In this document: in pieces, positions 53,039 to 60,142 of the stretch
Layout: every line of letters starts with the position of its first letter
Position numbering within the stretch: position 1 is the stretch's first letter
NCBI GenBank assembly: GCA_003021085.1
Contig: PXRE01000001.1
Span: 1 to 64,000, forward strand
Direction of reading: 5' to 3'
Source of the DNA: Halobacteriales archaeon QS_1_68_20
GTDB taxonomy: Archaea; Halobacteriota; Halobacteria; Halobacteriales; PXRE01
DNA length: 64,000 bases
Position numbers and translations under genes: made by a program
Notes under the pieces: generated by a model
What the model saw: only the letters and a program-made list of their open reading frames with translations
Database searches by the model: none
Told to the model about the DNA's origin: nothing

Positions 53039-53833
53039 GTGAGCGACGACCCCGTACTGGTCGACGTCGAGGACGGCGTCGCCACGCTGACGCTGAACCA
53101 GCCGGGCGTCCGGAACGCGATGACCCGGGACCTCTCCCGGGGCCTCGTGGACGCCCTCGAACGCATCGAGGGCGGCGACGCCCGTGTGGTCGTGGTCGAG
53201 GGGGCGGGACCGGCGTTCTGTGCCGGCGGCGACGTCAACGCCATGGTCGAGCGGATGGTCGGGGACATGCCGCTGTCGGAGGCCGTCCGACTCGTGCGCC
53301 AGACGACCAGCCGTGCCGTCCAGCGCCTCCACGACTTCTACCTGCCGACCGTCGCCAAGGTAGACGGCGCGGCGTTCGGCGCGGGCGCCAACCTCGCCAT
53401 CGCCACGGACCTGCAACTGGCGAGCGACGAGACCCGGATCAGTTTCGGCTTCCGGAACGTCGGCCTGGCCGTCGACTCGGGCACCTCCTACCTGCTCCCG
53501 CGACTCGTCGGCGAGAACGTCGCCAAGGAACTGGTGTTCACCGGGGAACGGATCGGGGCCGACCGGGCGAAGGAGCTGGGACTGTTCAACCGCGTCTTCC
53601 CCGCCGACGAGTTCGACGAGCGCGCCGACGAGTTGATCGAGGACATCGCCCAAGGGCCGACCGAGGCTCTGCGGACGAGCAAGCGCCTGATCGACCAGGG
53701 GATGGAGAGTTCGCTCTCGCAGGCGATGACCAACGAGGCCGCCGCCCAGGCCGCCGTCTTCGAGACGGCCGACCACGAGGAAGGCGTCGAGGCGTTCATG
53801 GAGAAGCGGGAACCCGACTTCGAGGGCGCCTGA
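53039..53833 (+). CDS. Enoyl-CoA hydratase/isomerase family protein
   Basis: A 264-residue crotonase-fold enzyme, starting with GTG (53039). The oxyanion-hole segments are AGPAFCAGGDVNAM and KVDGAAFGAGANLAIATDLQ; typical strand-turn pattern LTLNQPGVRNAMTRDL and the C-terminal helix FMEKREPDF are present. Probable role in fatty acid or branched-chain CoA-ester breakdown; the exact reaction in the superfamily cannot be fixed because the catalytic acidic residue at the classical second position is not obvious. Confidence 0.82.
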   Translation: MSDDPVLVDVEDGVATLTLNQPGVRNAMTRDLSRGLVDALERIEGGDARVVVVEGAGPAFCAGGDVNAMVERMVGDMPLSEAVRLVRQTTSRAVQRLHDFYLPTVAKVDGAAFGAGANLAIATDLQLASDETRISFGFRNVGLAVDSGTSYLLPRLVGENVAKELVFTGERIGADRAKELGLFNRVFPADEFDERADELIEDIAQGPTEALRTSKRLIDQGMESSLSQAMTNEAAAQAAVFETADHEEGVEAFMEKREPDFEGA

Positions 53834-53891
53834 GCCACGGGAACTCCCGCCGGACGGGTGGCTTTAATAGGCCGTCGACCACGCTCCACCT

Positions 53892-54374
53892 ATGCAGAAA
53901 GTCGCCATCGACGAGGTCGACAACCAGGTGAGCCCGCTCGGGGTCCACAGCGTCCGCCGTCCGGTCTCGGCGGTGCTCGGGACCGACCACGTCGCGATGA
54001 ACTACTTCGAACTGGAGCCGGGTGAGTCGTTCTCGGGGGGCCTGCACACCCACCACGACCAGGAGGAACTGTTCTACGTCGAGGAGGGGACGGCGACGTT
54101 CGAAGTCGGGATCGACCGCGAGGAAGTGACCGTCGAGGCGGGCGAGGTGATCCGGTTCGAACCGGGCGAGTACCAGACCGGCGTCAACCGCTCGGAGGAG
54201 ACCGTCGTCGGGTGGGCGCTCGGCGCACCCGGGGCCCAGCACGACTGGGACGAACTCCGGTCGATGGTCGACTGCCGGGAGTGCGGCGAGGAGACGCCAC
54301 ACGAGACCGGCCTGACTGACGGCGGGCGGTTCGCGTTCACCTGCACCGACTGTGGCACCTCGTTCACGATCTAG
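53892..54374 (+). CDS. Cupin-domain protein with C-terminal zinc ribbon
   Basis: A 160-residue protein. Residues about 25-115 form a cupin barrel: first motif GLHTHHDQEELFYVEEGTAT with metal-ligand His/His/Glu, and second motif EVIRFEPGEYQTGVNRSEE. The last ~35 residues form a zinc ribbon (VDCRECGEETPH ... FTCTDCGTSF). The ribbon-cupin pairing suggests a binding or regulatory role rather than simple catalysis. It follows the enoyl-CoA hydratase by 58 bp and overlaps the end of the converging R2-like gene by 4 nt. Confidence 0.78.
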   Translation: MQKVAIDEVDNQVSPLGVHSVRRPVSAVLGTDHVAMNYFELEPGESFSGGLHTHHDQEELFYVEEGTATFEVGIDREEVTVEAGEVIRFEPGEYQTGVNRSEETVVGWALGAPGAQHDWDELRSMVDCRECGEETPHETGLTDGGRFAFTCTDCGTSFTI

Positions 54375-55264
54375 GCGTCCAGCGCCGTCAACTCCTCGAC
54401 GCCCGGGATGGACTCGTCGGCGTCGGTAATCTGACGGAGTCGCTGGGCGTGTTTCTCGGCCGCGTAGGCCGTCAGTTCCGCCGGATCGACCAGTTGGGCC
54501 TGCTCGGGGACGTCCGCGGGGGTCTGGACCGCTTCCTGGACGAGTGCGAGGAGGTCGTCGGTCACCTCGTGGATCAGTGCCGGGTCGACGCCGGCCTGGA
54601 CGAGTGCTTTCAGCTTCGCCATCCCGAACCCGACGTGTCTGCCCTCGTCGCCGCGGATCAGGTTGAGGCCGTCGACCAGACCTGGGAGGTGCGGGGACTC
54701 CTCCACCTCGCCGCCGAACACGCGGGTCAGTCCGTAGTAGCCCGTCTGGGCGAGCACGCCCTCGACGATCAGGTGGTAGTGGCAGTACGCGCGGACGCGG
54801 TTCTCGGGGGTGTCGTCCTCCAGCAGCCGGGCCATCGCCCGCTCGTTGCGCTCGAACAGTTCGTCGTAGGCCTCGTTGAACCAGGACGGGTCGGTCGGTG
54901 AGGACCGTTCGAGGCCCATCGCGTCCTCCGTTTCGTGGATCACCTCCCGCCAGTAGCGGTCGAAGAAGTCGGCGTGTTTGGCCTCCTCGTAGAGCTGGGT
55001 CGTGACGAACAGCTGGTCCTCGACGGGGTCGAGCACCTGCGCCAGCGGTGCGAGGTCCCCGGTCACTGCCTGTTCGCCCGCCCCGAACTTCCCGAGGGCG
55101 GCGCGCAACCCGTCGAGGACGGCGGGGTCGGCGGCCGCCAGCGCCTCGGCGTCCGCACCGAGGTCCACGTCGGCGGGGTCCCAGTGGCGCTCGACGGCGT
55201 TGCGGTAGTACCGGTAGCCGCGGGCGTCACGGTCGATGGTGAGCCGGGTCGGGTCGCTGGTCAT
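54371..55264 (-). CDS. R2-like ligand-binding oxidase (ferritin-like, R2lox)
   Basis: A 297-residue ferritin-superfamily helical protein close to ribonucleotide reductase beta subunits but without an adjacent large subunit. Metal ligands are visible as Glu/His in LYEEAKHADFF, Glu in HYHLIVEGVLAQTGYYGLTR and Glu/His in RGDEGRHVGFGMAKL. R2lox proteins assemble a Mn/Fe site, bind a long-chain fatty acid and form a Tyr-Val cross-link; their physiological role is unknown. The ATG at 55262-55264 is chosen as conserved sequence starts nearby (RLTIDRDARGYRYYRNAVER). Confidence 0.78.
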   Translation of the reverse strand: MTSDPTRLTIDRDARGYRYYRNAVERHWDPADVDLGADAEALAAADPAVLDGLRAALGKFGAGEQAVTGDLAPLAQVLDPVEDQLFVTTQLYEEAKHADFFDRYWREVIHETEDAMGLERSSPTDPSWFNEAYDELFERNERAMARLLEDDTPENRVRAYCHYHLIVEGVLAQTGYYGLTRVFGGEVEESPHLPGLVDGLNLIRGDEGRHVGFGMAKLKALVQAGVDPALIHEVTDDLLALVQEAVQTPADVPEQAQLVDPAELTAYAAEKHAQRLRQITDADESIPGVEELTALDA

Positions 55265-55325
55265 GGTTCGGGGTTGGACTGCCGCTCCTATTGCCTTTCC
55301 CCCGTGTCCCAACGGAACCGGCGTT

Positions 55326-56702
55326 TCAGCCGACCAGCGCGAGCGGTTCGAACGTCATGACCACCTCGTCGTCCTGGTCGCGGACCCGAACCTCGTGGCG
55401 GACGAGCGCCTCGGCGTCCGGGGCGTCGGTCCCCTCGATCTCGGTGACCGTCACCTCGGCGTGGACGGTGTCACCGACGAACACGGGCGCGACGAATCGC
55501 AGGTCGTCGACGCCGTAGAACGCCACCACGTCCCCGCGGTCGCGGGCCTGCCAGATCAGGCCCGTCGCCACCGAGAACACCAGCGCCCCGTGGGCGACGC
55601 GCTCGCCGTACTCGGCGTCGGCCGTTCGCTCGGCGTCGACGTGGAGGTAGTTGAAGTCGCCGCTGACCCCCGCGAAGTTCACGACGTCCGCCTCCGTTAT
55701 CGTGCGGGCGGCCGTCGTGAACGAGTCGCCGGGGTCGAGGTCCACACGGTCGGAGACGCTCGCACCGCCGTCAGTATGGGGTGGATCCCCGTCGTTCGAA
55801 TCCCCGCCGTCGCGGGATTCGCGGTAGGCCTCGATAGCGGGGCGGTACCCCTCGCGGACGGTCGGGTACGCGAAGTCGTAGCCCAGGCCGCGGAGTTTGG
55901 CGTTCGAACAGCGCTTGTCCGCGAGTCTGCGGCGTTTGCTGGCGTCGGAGAGGGAATCGTCCGCCCGGACGGCCTCGCGGGTCCGTTTCGGCGGCTCCGG
56001 GACGCCGCACTGCTCGGCGAGCCAGTCCGCGAACGCCTGCTTGTCGACCGGTTCGTCGTCGACGACCAGTACGACCTCACCGCGTGCGTGGTCGCCGTCG
56101 AGGAGGTGCCGAATCGCGCCGCCGGCGTCCTCGCGGTGGACGGCGTTGAGGTGGCCGGCGACGACCGGCCCCTCCAGGAAGCGCTGGAGGCGGTAGCGGT
56201 CGGGACCGTAGATGCCGCCGAGTCGGGCGACGGTGCCGTCGATGCCGGCTTCTTCGGTGGCGTCCAGCGCCACTCGCTCGGCGGTGGCGAGGATCCGCTC
56301 GCGCTCGGTTTCGGGGGCGGGCGGCGTCTCTTCGTCCACCCAGGTGCCGTCCCGGTCGCCGTAGACGCCGGTGCTGGAGACGTAGAGGAAGCGGTCCGGC
56401 GGGTCCGCGCGGCCGCCGAACTGCTCGATTGCCGTGCGGAGGCCGTCGACGTAGGCGGCCCGCGCGGCCGCCGGGTCGCCGCTCCCGGCGCTGGCGGCGT
56501 AGACCACCCAGTCGGCGTCCGGGACCGCCGCGAGGTCGGTCGGATCGGTGACGTCGGCCCGGACGGCGTCCAGACCGGCGTCTTCTACCGCGGCGAGTCC
56601 GTCCGCCGAGCGCCGGACGCCGACGACGTCGTGGCCGGCCGACCCTAGCTGGCGGCCGAGTTCGTTGCCGAGGTACCCACAGCCCAGGACGACGACGCGC
56701 AT
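55326..56702 (-). CDS. Fusion of SDR/NAD-epimerase-type protein and MaoC-like hydratase
   Basis: A 458-residue two-domain protein. Residues 1-290 form an extended SDR Rossmann domain: VVVLGCGYLGNELGRQL, VVYAASAGSGD, LYVSSTGVYGDRDGTW, resembling YeeZ-type NAD-binding epimerases/dehydratases. After a low-complexity linker (about 291-310), residues about 312-458 are a MaoC-type hotdog domain: FTTAARTITEADVVNFAGVS, GDFNYLHVDAERTADAEYG (hydratase Asp/His region) and RVAHGALVFSVATGLI. MaoC domains hydrate enoyl-CoA with R stereochemistry. The frame is continuous, so this is a true fusion unless an indel error joined two genes. Confidence 0.75.
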   Translation of the reverse strand: MRVVVLGCGYLGNELGRQLGSAGHDVVGVRRSADGLAAVEDAGLDAVRADVTDPTDLAAVPDADWVVYAASAGSGDPAAARAAYVDGLRTAIEQFGGRADPPDRFLYVSSTGVYGDRDGTWVDEETPPAPETERERILATAERVALDATEEAGIDGTVARLGGIYGPDRYRLQRFLEGPVVAGHLNAVHREDAGGAIRHLLDGDHARGEVVLVVDDEPVDKQAFADWLAEQCGVPEPPKRTREAVRADDSLSDASKRRRLADKRCSNAKLRGLGYDFAYPTVREGYRPAIEAYRESRDGGDSNDGDPPHTDGGASVSDRVDLDPGDSFTTAARTITEADVVNFAGVSGDFNYLHVDAERTADAEYGERVAHGALVFSVATGLIWQARDRGDVVAFYGVDDLRFVAPVFVGDTVHAEVTVTEIEGTDAPDAEALVRHEVRVRDQDDEVVMTFEPLALVG

Positions 56703-56776
56703 ACGTGTGCTGTGTGGGCGGAGTAATTAGAGGTGGTGACTATGTCGGGAATTACATCCTATCTTTGCCGACTGGA

Positions 56777-57072
56777 CAGTGACCACCGGCGCGCGCTGGC
56801 GCGGCCTCCGTGCCGCGCCACAGCCGCGCGAGGGACGAGCACCGGAACGGAGTGAGTAGCGCAGTCGGTTGGGGAGGGCGCGAACATCCCTCGGCCAGTG
56901 GTCGCTAGCGTTAGCCTTGCCCGATCGGTGAACACGAGCGACCACTTGACTTAGGGATGTTCGCGCCCTCCCCAGCCTCCTCGTTCGGCCTGGGTTCGCG
57001 GCTTCGCCGCTCACCCGGACGCTCCCTCGTCCCTCGCGCGCGTTCCTCGCGCCCGCCACCGCCAGAAGTCAA
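56777..57072. repeat. Large imperfect inverted repeat in a 430-bp gene-free gap
   Basis: Nested perfect arms: 56870-56891 pairs with 56953-56974 (22 bp), 56898-56905 with 56938-56945 (8 bp) and 56825-56839 with 57026-57040 (15 bp), around a 32-bp loop at 56906-56937. It could form a long hairpin of about 216 bp between the outermost arms. No ORF is supported in 56703-57132. It resembles a MITE-like or structured-RNA element rather than a gene. Confidence 0.65.
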
Positions 57073-57076
57073 GCCA

Positions 57077-57106
57077 TATATGAAAATATGCACATATATT
57101 CATATA
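57077..57106. promoter_or_regulatory. 30-bp AT-rich palindrome, copy 2 (half-site TATATGAA)
   Basis: TATATGAA (57077-57084) and TTCATATA (57099-57106) flank a partly symmetrical centre. Positions 57087-57110 are identical over 24 nt to the reverse complement of 5669-5692. It lies 27 bp beyond the redoxin gene stop (57133), on the side away from the large inverted repeat's arms. Confidence 0.6.
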
Positions 57107-57132
57107 ACCGGAAGACGCCCCCTCGGTCGGCG

Positions 57133-57642
57133 CTACAGTTCTTCCAGCGCCGACTCCAGTTCGTCGTAGTCGGGGAACTCGGGCCACTCCTCGGAGACCC
57201 AGGCGTGCCGGACGGTCCGGTCCCCGTCGATCAGGAACGTCGAGATGCGGGGTTCGGACAGGCCGGCCATGCCGTCGAGGTCGTGGACGATGCCGTACTC
57301 CTCGGCGACCCCGTTGGCGGGATCGGAGAACAGCGGGTAGTCCAGGTCGTGCTCCTCGAGAAAGCGACTGTGCTCGTAGGGGGTCGAGATGGACAGGCCG
57401 ACCAGCTGGACGCCGTACTCGTCCTCCCAGTCGCGGTCGTCCAGCTCCTGCCAGACGTACGTCGCCGGGAAGTCCCCGTCCATCGTGTGGAAGACCAGCA
57501 GGACGGGGGCGTCGGCCAGCAGGTCCGACAGCGTTGCGTCCTCCCAGAACTCCCGGTCGACGAGGGGGCGCTCGAAGTCCGGCGCCTGCTCGCCCGCCGC
57601 GACGTGGTCGGTGTCCGGCAACTCGGTGACGTCGAACGCCAT
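57133..57642 (-). CDS. Peroxiredoxin-like redoxin-domain protein without cysteine
   Basis: A 169-residue thioredoxin-fold protein of the AhpC/TSA (Bcp-like) family by its layout: AAGEQAPDFERPLVDREFWE, VLLVFHTMDGDFPATYVWQE, VGLSISTPYEHSRFLEEHDL and PRISTFLIDGDRTVRHAWVS. The peroxidatic Cys expected after the FHTMDG strand is absent, and the whole protein contains no Cys, so classical peroxide reduction is impossible. It lies 3 bp downstream of the glutaredoxin-like gene, in a probable operon, which suggests a linked redox or chaperone role. Confidence 0.78.
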   Translation of the reverse strand: MAFDVTELPDTDHVAAGEQAPDFERPLVDREFWEDATLSDLLADAPVLLVFHTMDGDFPATYVWQELDDRDWEDEYGVQLVGLSISTPYEHSRFLEEHDLDYPLFSDPANGVAEEYGIVHDLDGMAGLSEPRISTFLIDGDRTVRHAWVSEEWPEFPDYDELESALEEL

Positions 57643-57645
57643 GGT

Positions 57646-57930
57646 TCAGGCCGGTCCCGCCGCCCGTTCCCGGCGGTCGCCGTAGGTGGCGTCGAGGTAC
57701 TCCACGATGTTGCCGCTCTCGGACATCGTGATCCCGGTGCGCTCGTCGACGATGGCCGGGACGCTCCGCTTGCCGCTGACGCGCTTGACCACGTCACGGC
57801 GGGAGTGCCACGCCTCGACGAACCGCGACTCGTAGGGGAGACCCAGGTCGTTCAGTTTGCGCACTACCCGCTCGCAAAACGGACAGCCCTGGAGACGGTA
57901 CACCGTGATCGGGGGGTCGTCGTCGCTCAT
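57646..57930 (-). CDS. Glutaredoxin-like / GST N-terminal domain protein
   Basis: A 94-residue thioredoxin-fold protein with a dithiol CPFC motif in YRLQGCPFCERVVRKL and the cis-Pro loop KRSVPAIVDERTG followed by ESGNIVEYLDATYG, as in glutaredoxins and GST N-terminal domains. The ATG at 57928-57930 is preferred; an in-frame ATG 9 nt upstream exists. It is coupled to the Cys-less redoxin gene by a 3-bp gap. Confidence 0.83.
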   Translation of the reverse strand: MSDDDPPITVYRLQGCPFCERVVRKLNDLGLPYESRFVEAWHSRRDVVKRVSGKRSVPAIVDERTGITMSESGNIVEYLDATYGDRRERAAGPA

Positions 57931-58012
57931 CGGTGTCAACTTCGGGCCAGCAGTCCCTAAACGCTACGCCCGGCGAACCCGCCGACCCATGCCGAGTGGA
58001 CCGTCCGGGCGC

Positions 58013-59281
58013 TCACCGCGGCTGGACGTCCAGCACCCGGCCGGCCGCGACGGTCTGGCCCATGTCGCGGATGGCGAAGCTCCCGAGTTCCGGAATTCCC
58101 CCGGACGGCTCGACGCTGAGCGGTTTCTGCGGGCGGACGGTGACGACCGCCGCGTCGCCCGACTGGATGTAGTCGGGGGTCTCCTCCAGCACCTCACCGG
58201 AGGACGGATCGATCTTCTGGTCGATGGACTCGATGGTGCAGGCCACCTGCGCGGTGTGGGCGTGGAAGACCGGCGTGTAGCCCGACGTGATCACCGAGGG
58301 GTGTTGCATCACGACGATCTGGGCCTGGAAGGTCTCGGCGACCGTCGGCGGGTCGTCGGCGGGACCGACGACGTCGCCCCTGCGGATGTCGTCCTTGCCG
58401 ATTCCCCGGACGTTGAAGCCGACGTTGTCCCCCGGCCCTGCGCGGTCGACCTCCTCGTGGTGCATCTCGATGGTCTTGACCTCGCCCCCTACGTCGGACG
58501 GCTGGAAGGACACGTCGTCGCCGGGGTGCATCTCGCCGGTCTCGATGCGGCCCACCGGGACCGTCCCGATTCCCGAAATCGTGAACACGTCCTGGATCGG
58601 CAGGCGAAGCGGCGCGTCCGTCGGCGGTTCGGGTTCGGGCAAGTCGTTCAGCGCGTCGAGGATGACGGGCCCGTCGTACCAGGGCGTGTTCTCGGACGGT
58701 TCCGAGACGTTGTCGCCCTCGAACGCCGAGATGGGGATGAAACTGGCGTCCTCGGTCCGGAACTGGACCTGCTGGAGCAGTTGCTTGACCTCCTCGACGA
58801 CCTCGCGGTAGCGATTCTCCTCGTACTCGACGAGGTCCATCTTGTTGACGCCGACGATCAACTCGTCGATCCCCAGGGTCCGCGCCAGGAAGACGTGCTC
58901 CTGGGTCTGGGGCTGGACGCCGTCGTCGTCGGCCACCACGAGGACGGCGTGGTCCGCCTGGCTCGCCCCCGTGATCATGTTCTTCACGAAGTCCCGGTGA
59001 CCCGGCGTGTCGACGATGGTGAAGTAGTACTCGTCGGTGTCGAACTCCTGGTGGGCGATGTCGATGGTCAGGCCCCGTTCGCGCTCCTCGGCGAGGTTGT
59101 CCATCACGTAGGCGAACTCGAAGCCGCCCTTGCCCTTCTCCTCGGCTTCCTCGCGGTACTGCTCGATGACGTGCTCTGGAACGCTCTCGGTCTCGAACAG
59201 CAACCGACCGACGAGCGTGCTCTTGCCGTGGTCGACGTGGCCGATGATGGCCAGGTTCTGGTGTGGCTTGTTCTCGCTCAC
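58013..59281 (-). CDS. tuf: Translation elongation factor EF-1alpha homolog
   Basis: GTPase that brings aminoacyl-tRNA to the ribosome. The 422-residue product has all G motifs: G1 [12 protein letters not shown]2 region [16 protein letters not shown]3 [10 protein letters not shown]4 VNKMDL, and domains II and III nearly canonical ([40 protein letters not shown]). GTG at 59279-59281 starts just before [17 protein letters not shown]. Compared with the main haloarchaeal factor, it reads DTPGH rather than DCPGH and VADDDG rather than AADDG. It is not in the usual rps12-rps7-fus-rps10 setting, so it may be a second copy. Translation function is still likely. Confidence 0.85.
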   Translation of the reverse strand: MSENKPHQNLAIIGHVDHGKSTLVGRLLFETESVPEHVIEQYREEAEEKGKGGFEFAYVMDNLAEERERGLTIDIAHQEFDTDEYYFTIVDTPGHRDFVKNMITGASQADHAVLVVADDDGVQPQTQEHVFLARTLGIDELIVGVNKMDLVEYEENRYREVVEEVKQLLQQVQFRTEDASFIPISAFEGDNVSEPSENTPWYDGPVILDALNDLPEPEPPTDAPLRLPIQDVFTISGIGTVPVGRIETGEMHPGDDVSFQPSDVGGEVKTIEMHHEEVDRAGPGDNVGFNVRGIGKDDIRRGDVVGPADDPPTVAETFQAQIVVMQHPSVITSGYTPVFHAHTAQVACTIESIDQKIDPSSGEVLEETPDYIQSGDAAVVTVRPQKPLSVEPSGGIPELGSFAIRDMGQTVAAGRVLDVQPR

Positions 59282-59429
59282 GTGCACTTCCCCCGTCGTA
59301 TATAGGGTCGTCCGATCATAACGGTTTGTGTTAACGTGGCACATACGGGGCGGAATCGGCTCGAAAATCGCAAGACGGCTGTCTGACGCGGTCCGAACGT
59401 TGAAGCCGTCGGGCGTTCCAGTGAAACAC

Positions 59430-59921
59430 ATGTACTGGAAGGGCCACGTTGGCGCGTCGCTACTGGCGTACGCCCCGTTCGGGGCCGAGTTGGTTCGGGC
59501 CGGAGACGTCGCTATCGCGTCGCTCGGTGCCGCAGTGATGGTCGCGCTGGCGACCCTGCCGGACCTGGACCACCGTCTGCGGCTGGTGAACCACCGCGGG
59601 TTCACCCACACCGCGGGCTTCGCCGTCCTGGTCGGCGCCGTCGTCGGCGCGGGCGGCTACCACCTCGCGGACGCCGTCGCGCCGCTACTCGGCCCGGCGA
59701 CGACGGCCGGACAGGTGGGTTTCCTGGTCGGGACGCTCTCGGTGCTGACCCACGTCGTCGCGGACGTGGTAACCCCGATGGGGGTGCGGCCCCTGTGGCC
59801 GCTCGCGGACTGGCACGTCTCGCTGTCGCTCGTTCCCGCGAAAAGTCCGATAGCTAACTACGCACTGCTGTTCGCGGGCGTGCTCGCGAGCGGGAGCGCG
59901 ATGGTGGTCGCGGTCAGTTAG
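59430..59921 (+). CDS. YdjM-type membrane-bound metal-dependent hydrolase
   Basis: A 163-residue membrane protein of the YdjM (DUF457) family, with about four helices. The family's metal-binding residues are visible in [34 protein letters not shown] and [20 protein letters not shown]. Substrate unknown. The ATG at 59430 follows a leader with no longer conserved sequence; the frame from 59328 passes through the EF-1alpha promoter. Its stop directly abuts a TnpB remnant, so the C-terminus may have been trimmed. Confidence 0.8.
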   Translation: MYWKGHVGASLLAYAPFGAELVRAGDVAIASLGAAVMVALATLPDLDHRLRLVNHRGFTHTAGFAVLVGAVVGAGGYHLADAVAPLLGPATTAGQVGFLVGTLSVLTHVVADVVTPMGVRPLWPLADWHVSLSLVPAKSPIANYALLFAGVLASGSAMVVAVS

Positions 59922-60142
59922 CGGGAGCCGACCACTCGTCCGGCGACTACAACGCGGCGAAGAACGTCGGTCTACGGCTCTTAGCTTTACCATCGGGCAA
60001 ACGTCCCGATGGGTTGGGCAACGGTCAGCTTGCCCTCAAGTCGGGGACGTTGAACGTGAGCGACGTGTCCAACGTCCACTCCAGTTTGGAGTTTGAACGG
60101 GAGTCCACCGACAAGCCCACCGCTTCAGCGGTGGGTAGCTGA
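59921..60142 (+). pseudogene. TnpB (IS1341-type, IS200/IS605 family) C-terminal remnant
   Basis: In one frame the text after the YdjM stop reads GDYNAAKNVGLRLLALPSGK, then NGQLALKSGTLNVSDVSNV and a tail ending TASAVGS at a TGA (60140-60142). The D in GDYNAAKN is the last RuvC catalytic Asp of TnpB, and the tail is typical of haloarchaeal IS1341-type proteins. The first ~340 residues are missing. The right-end hairpin of the element lies inside the last codons. Confidence 0.75.
60116..60135. repeat. IS200/IS605-type right-end hairpin
   Basis: CCCACCGC-TTCA-GCGGTGGG: a perfect 8-bp stem with a 4-nt loop, followed by TAGCTGAC. Haloarchaeal IS1341/IS605 right ends have this sequence type, just after the TnpB 3' end, and it marks the transposon boundary and the region transcribed into the guide RNA. 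The nhaC remnant begins directly after it. Confidence 0.75.

Noticed and set aside
55236-56648. A 470-codon rightward open frame
   Set aside because: Antisense to the SDR-MaoC gene, whose motifs are clear on the leftward strand.
57857-59305. A 482-codon rightward open frame
   Set aside because: Antisense to the EF-1alpha gene.
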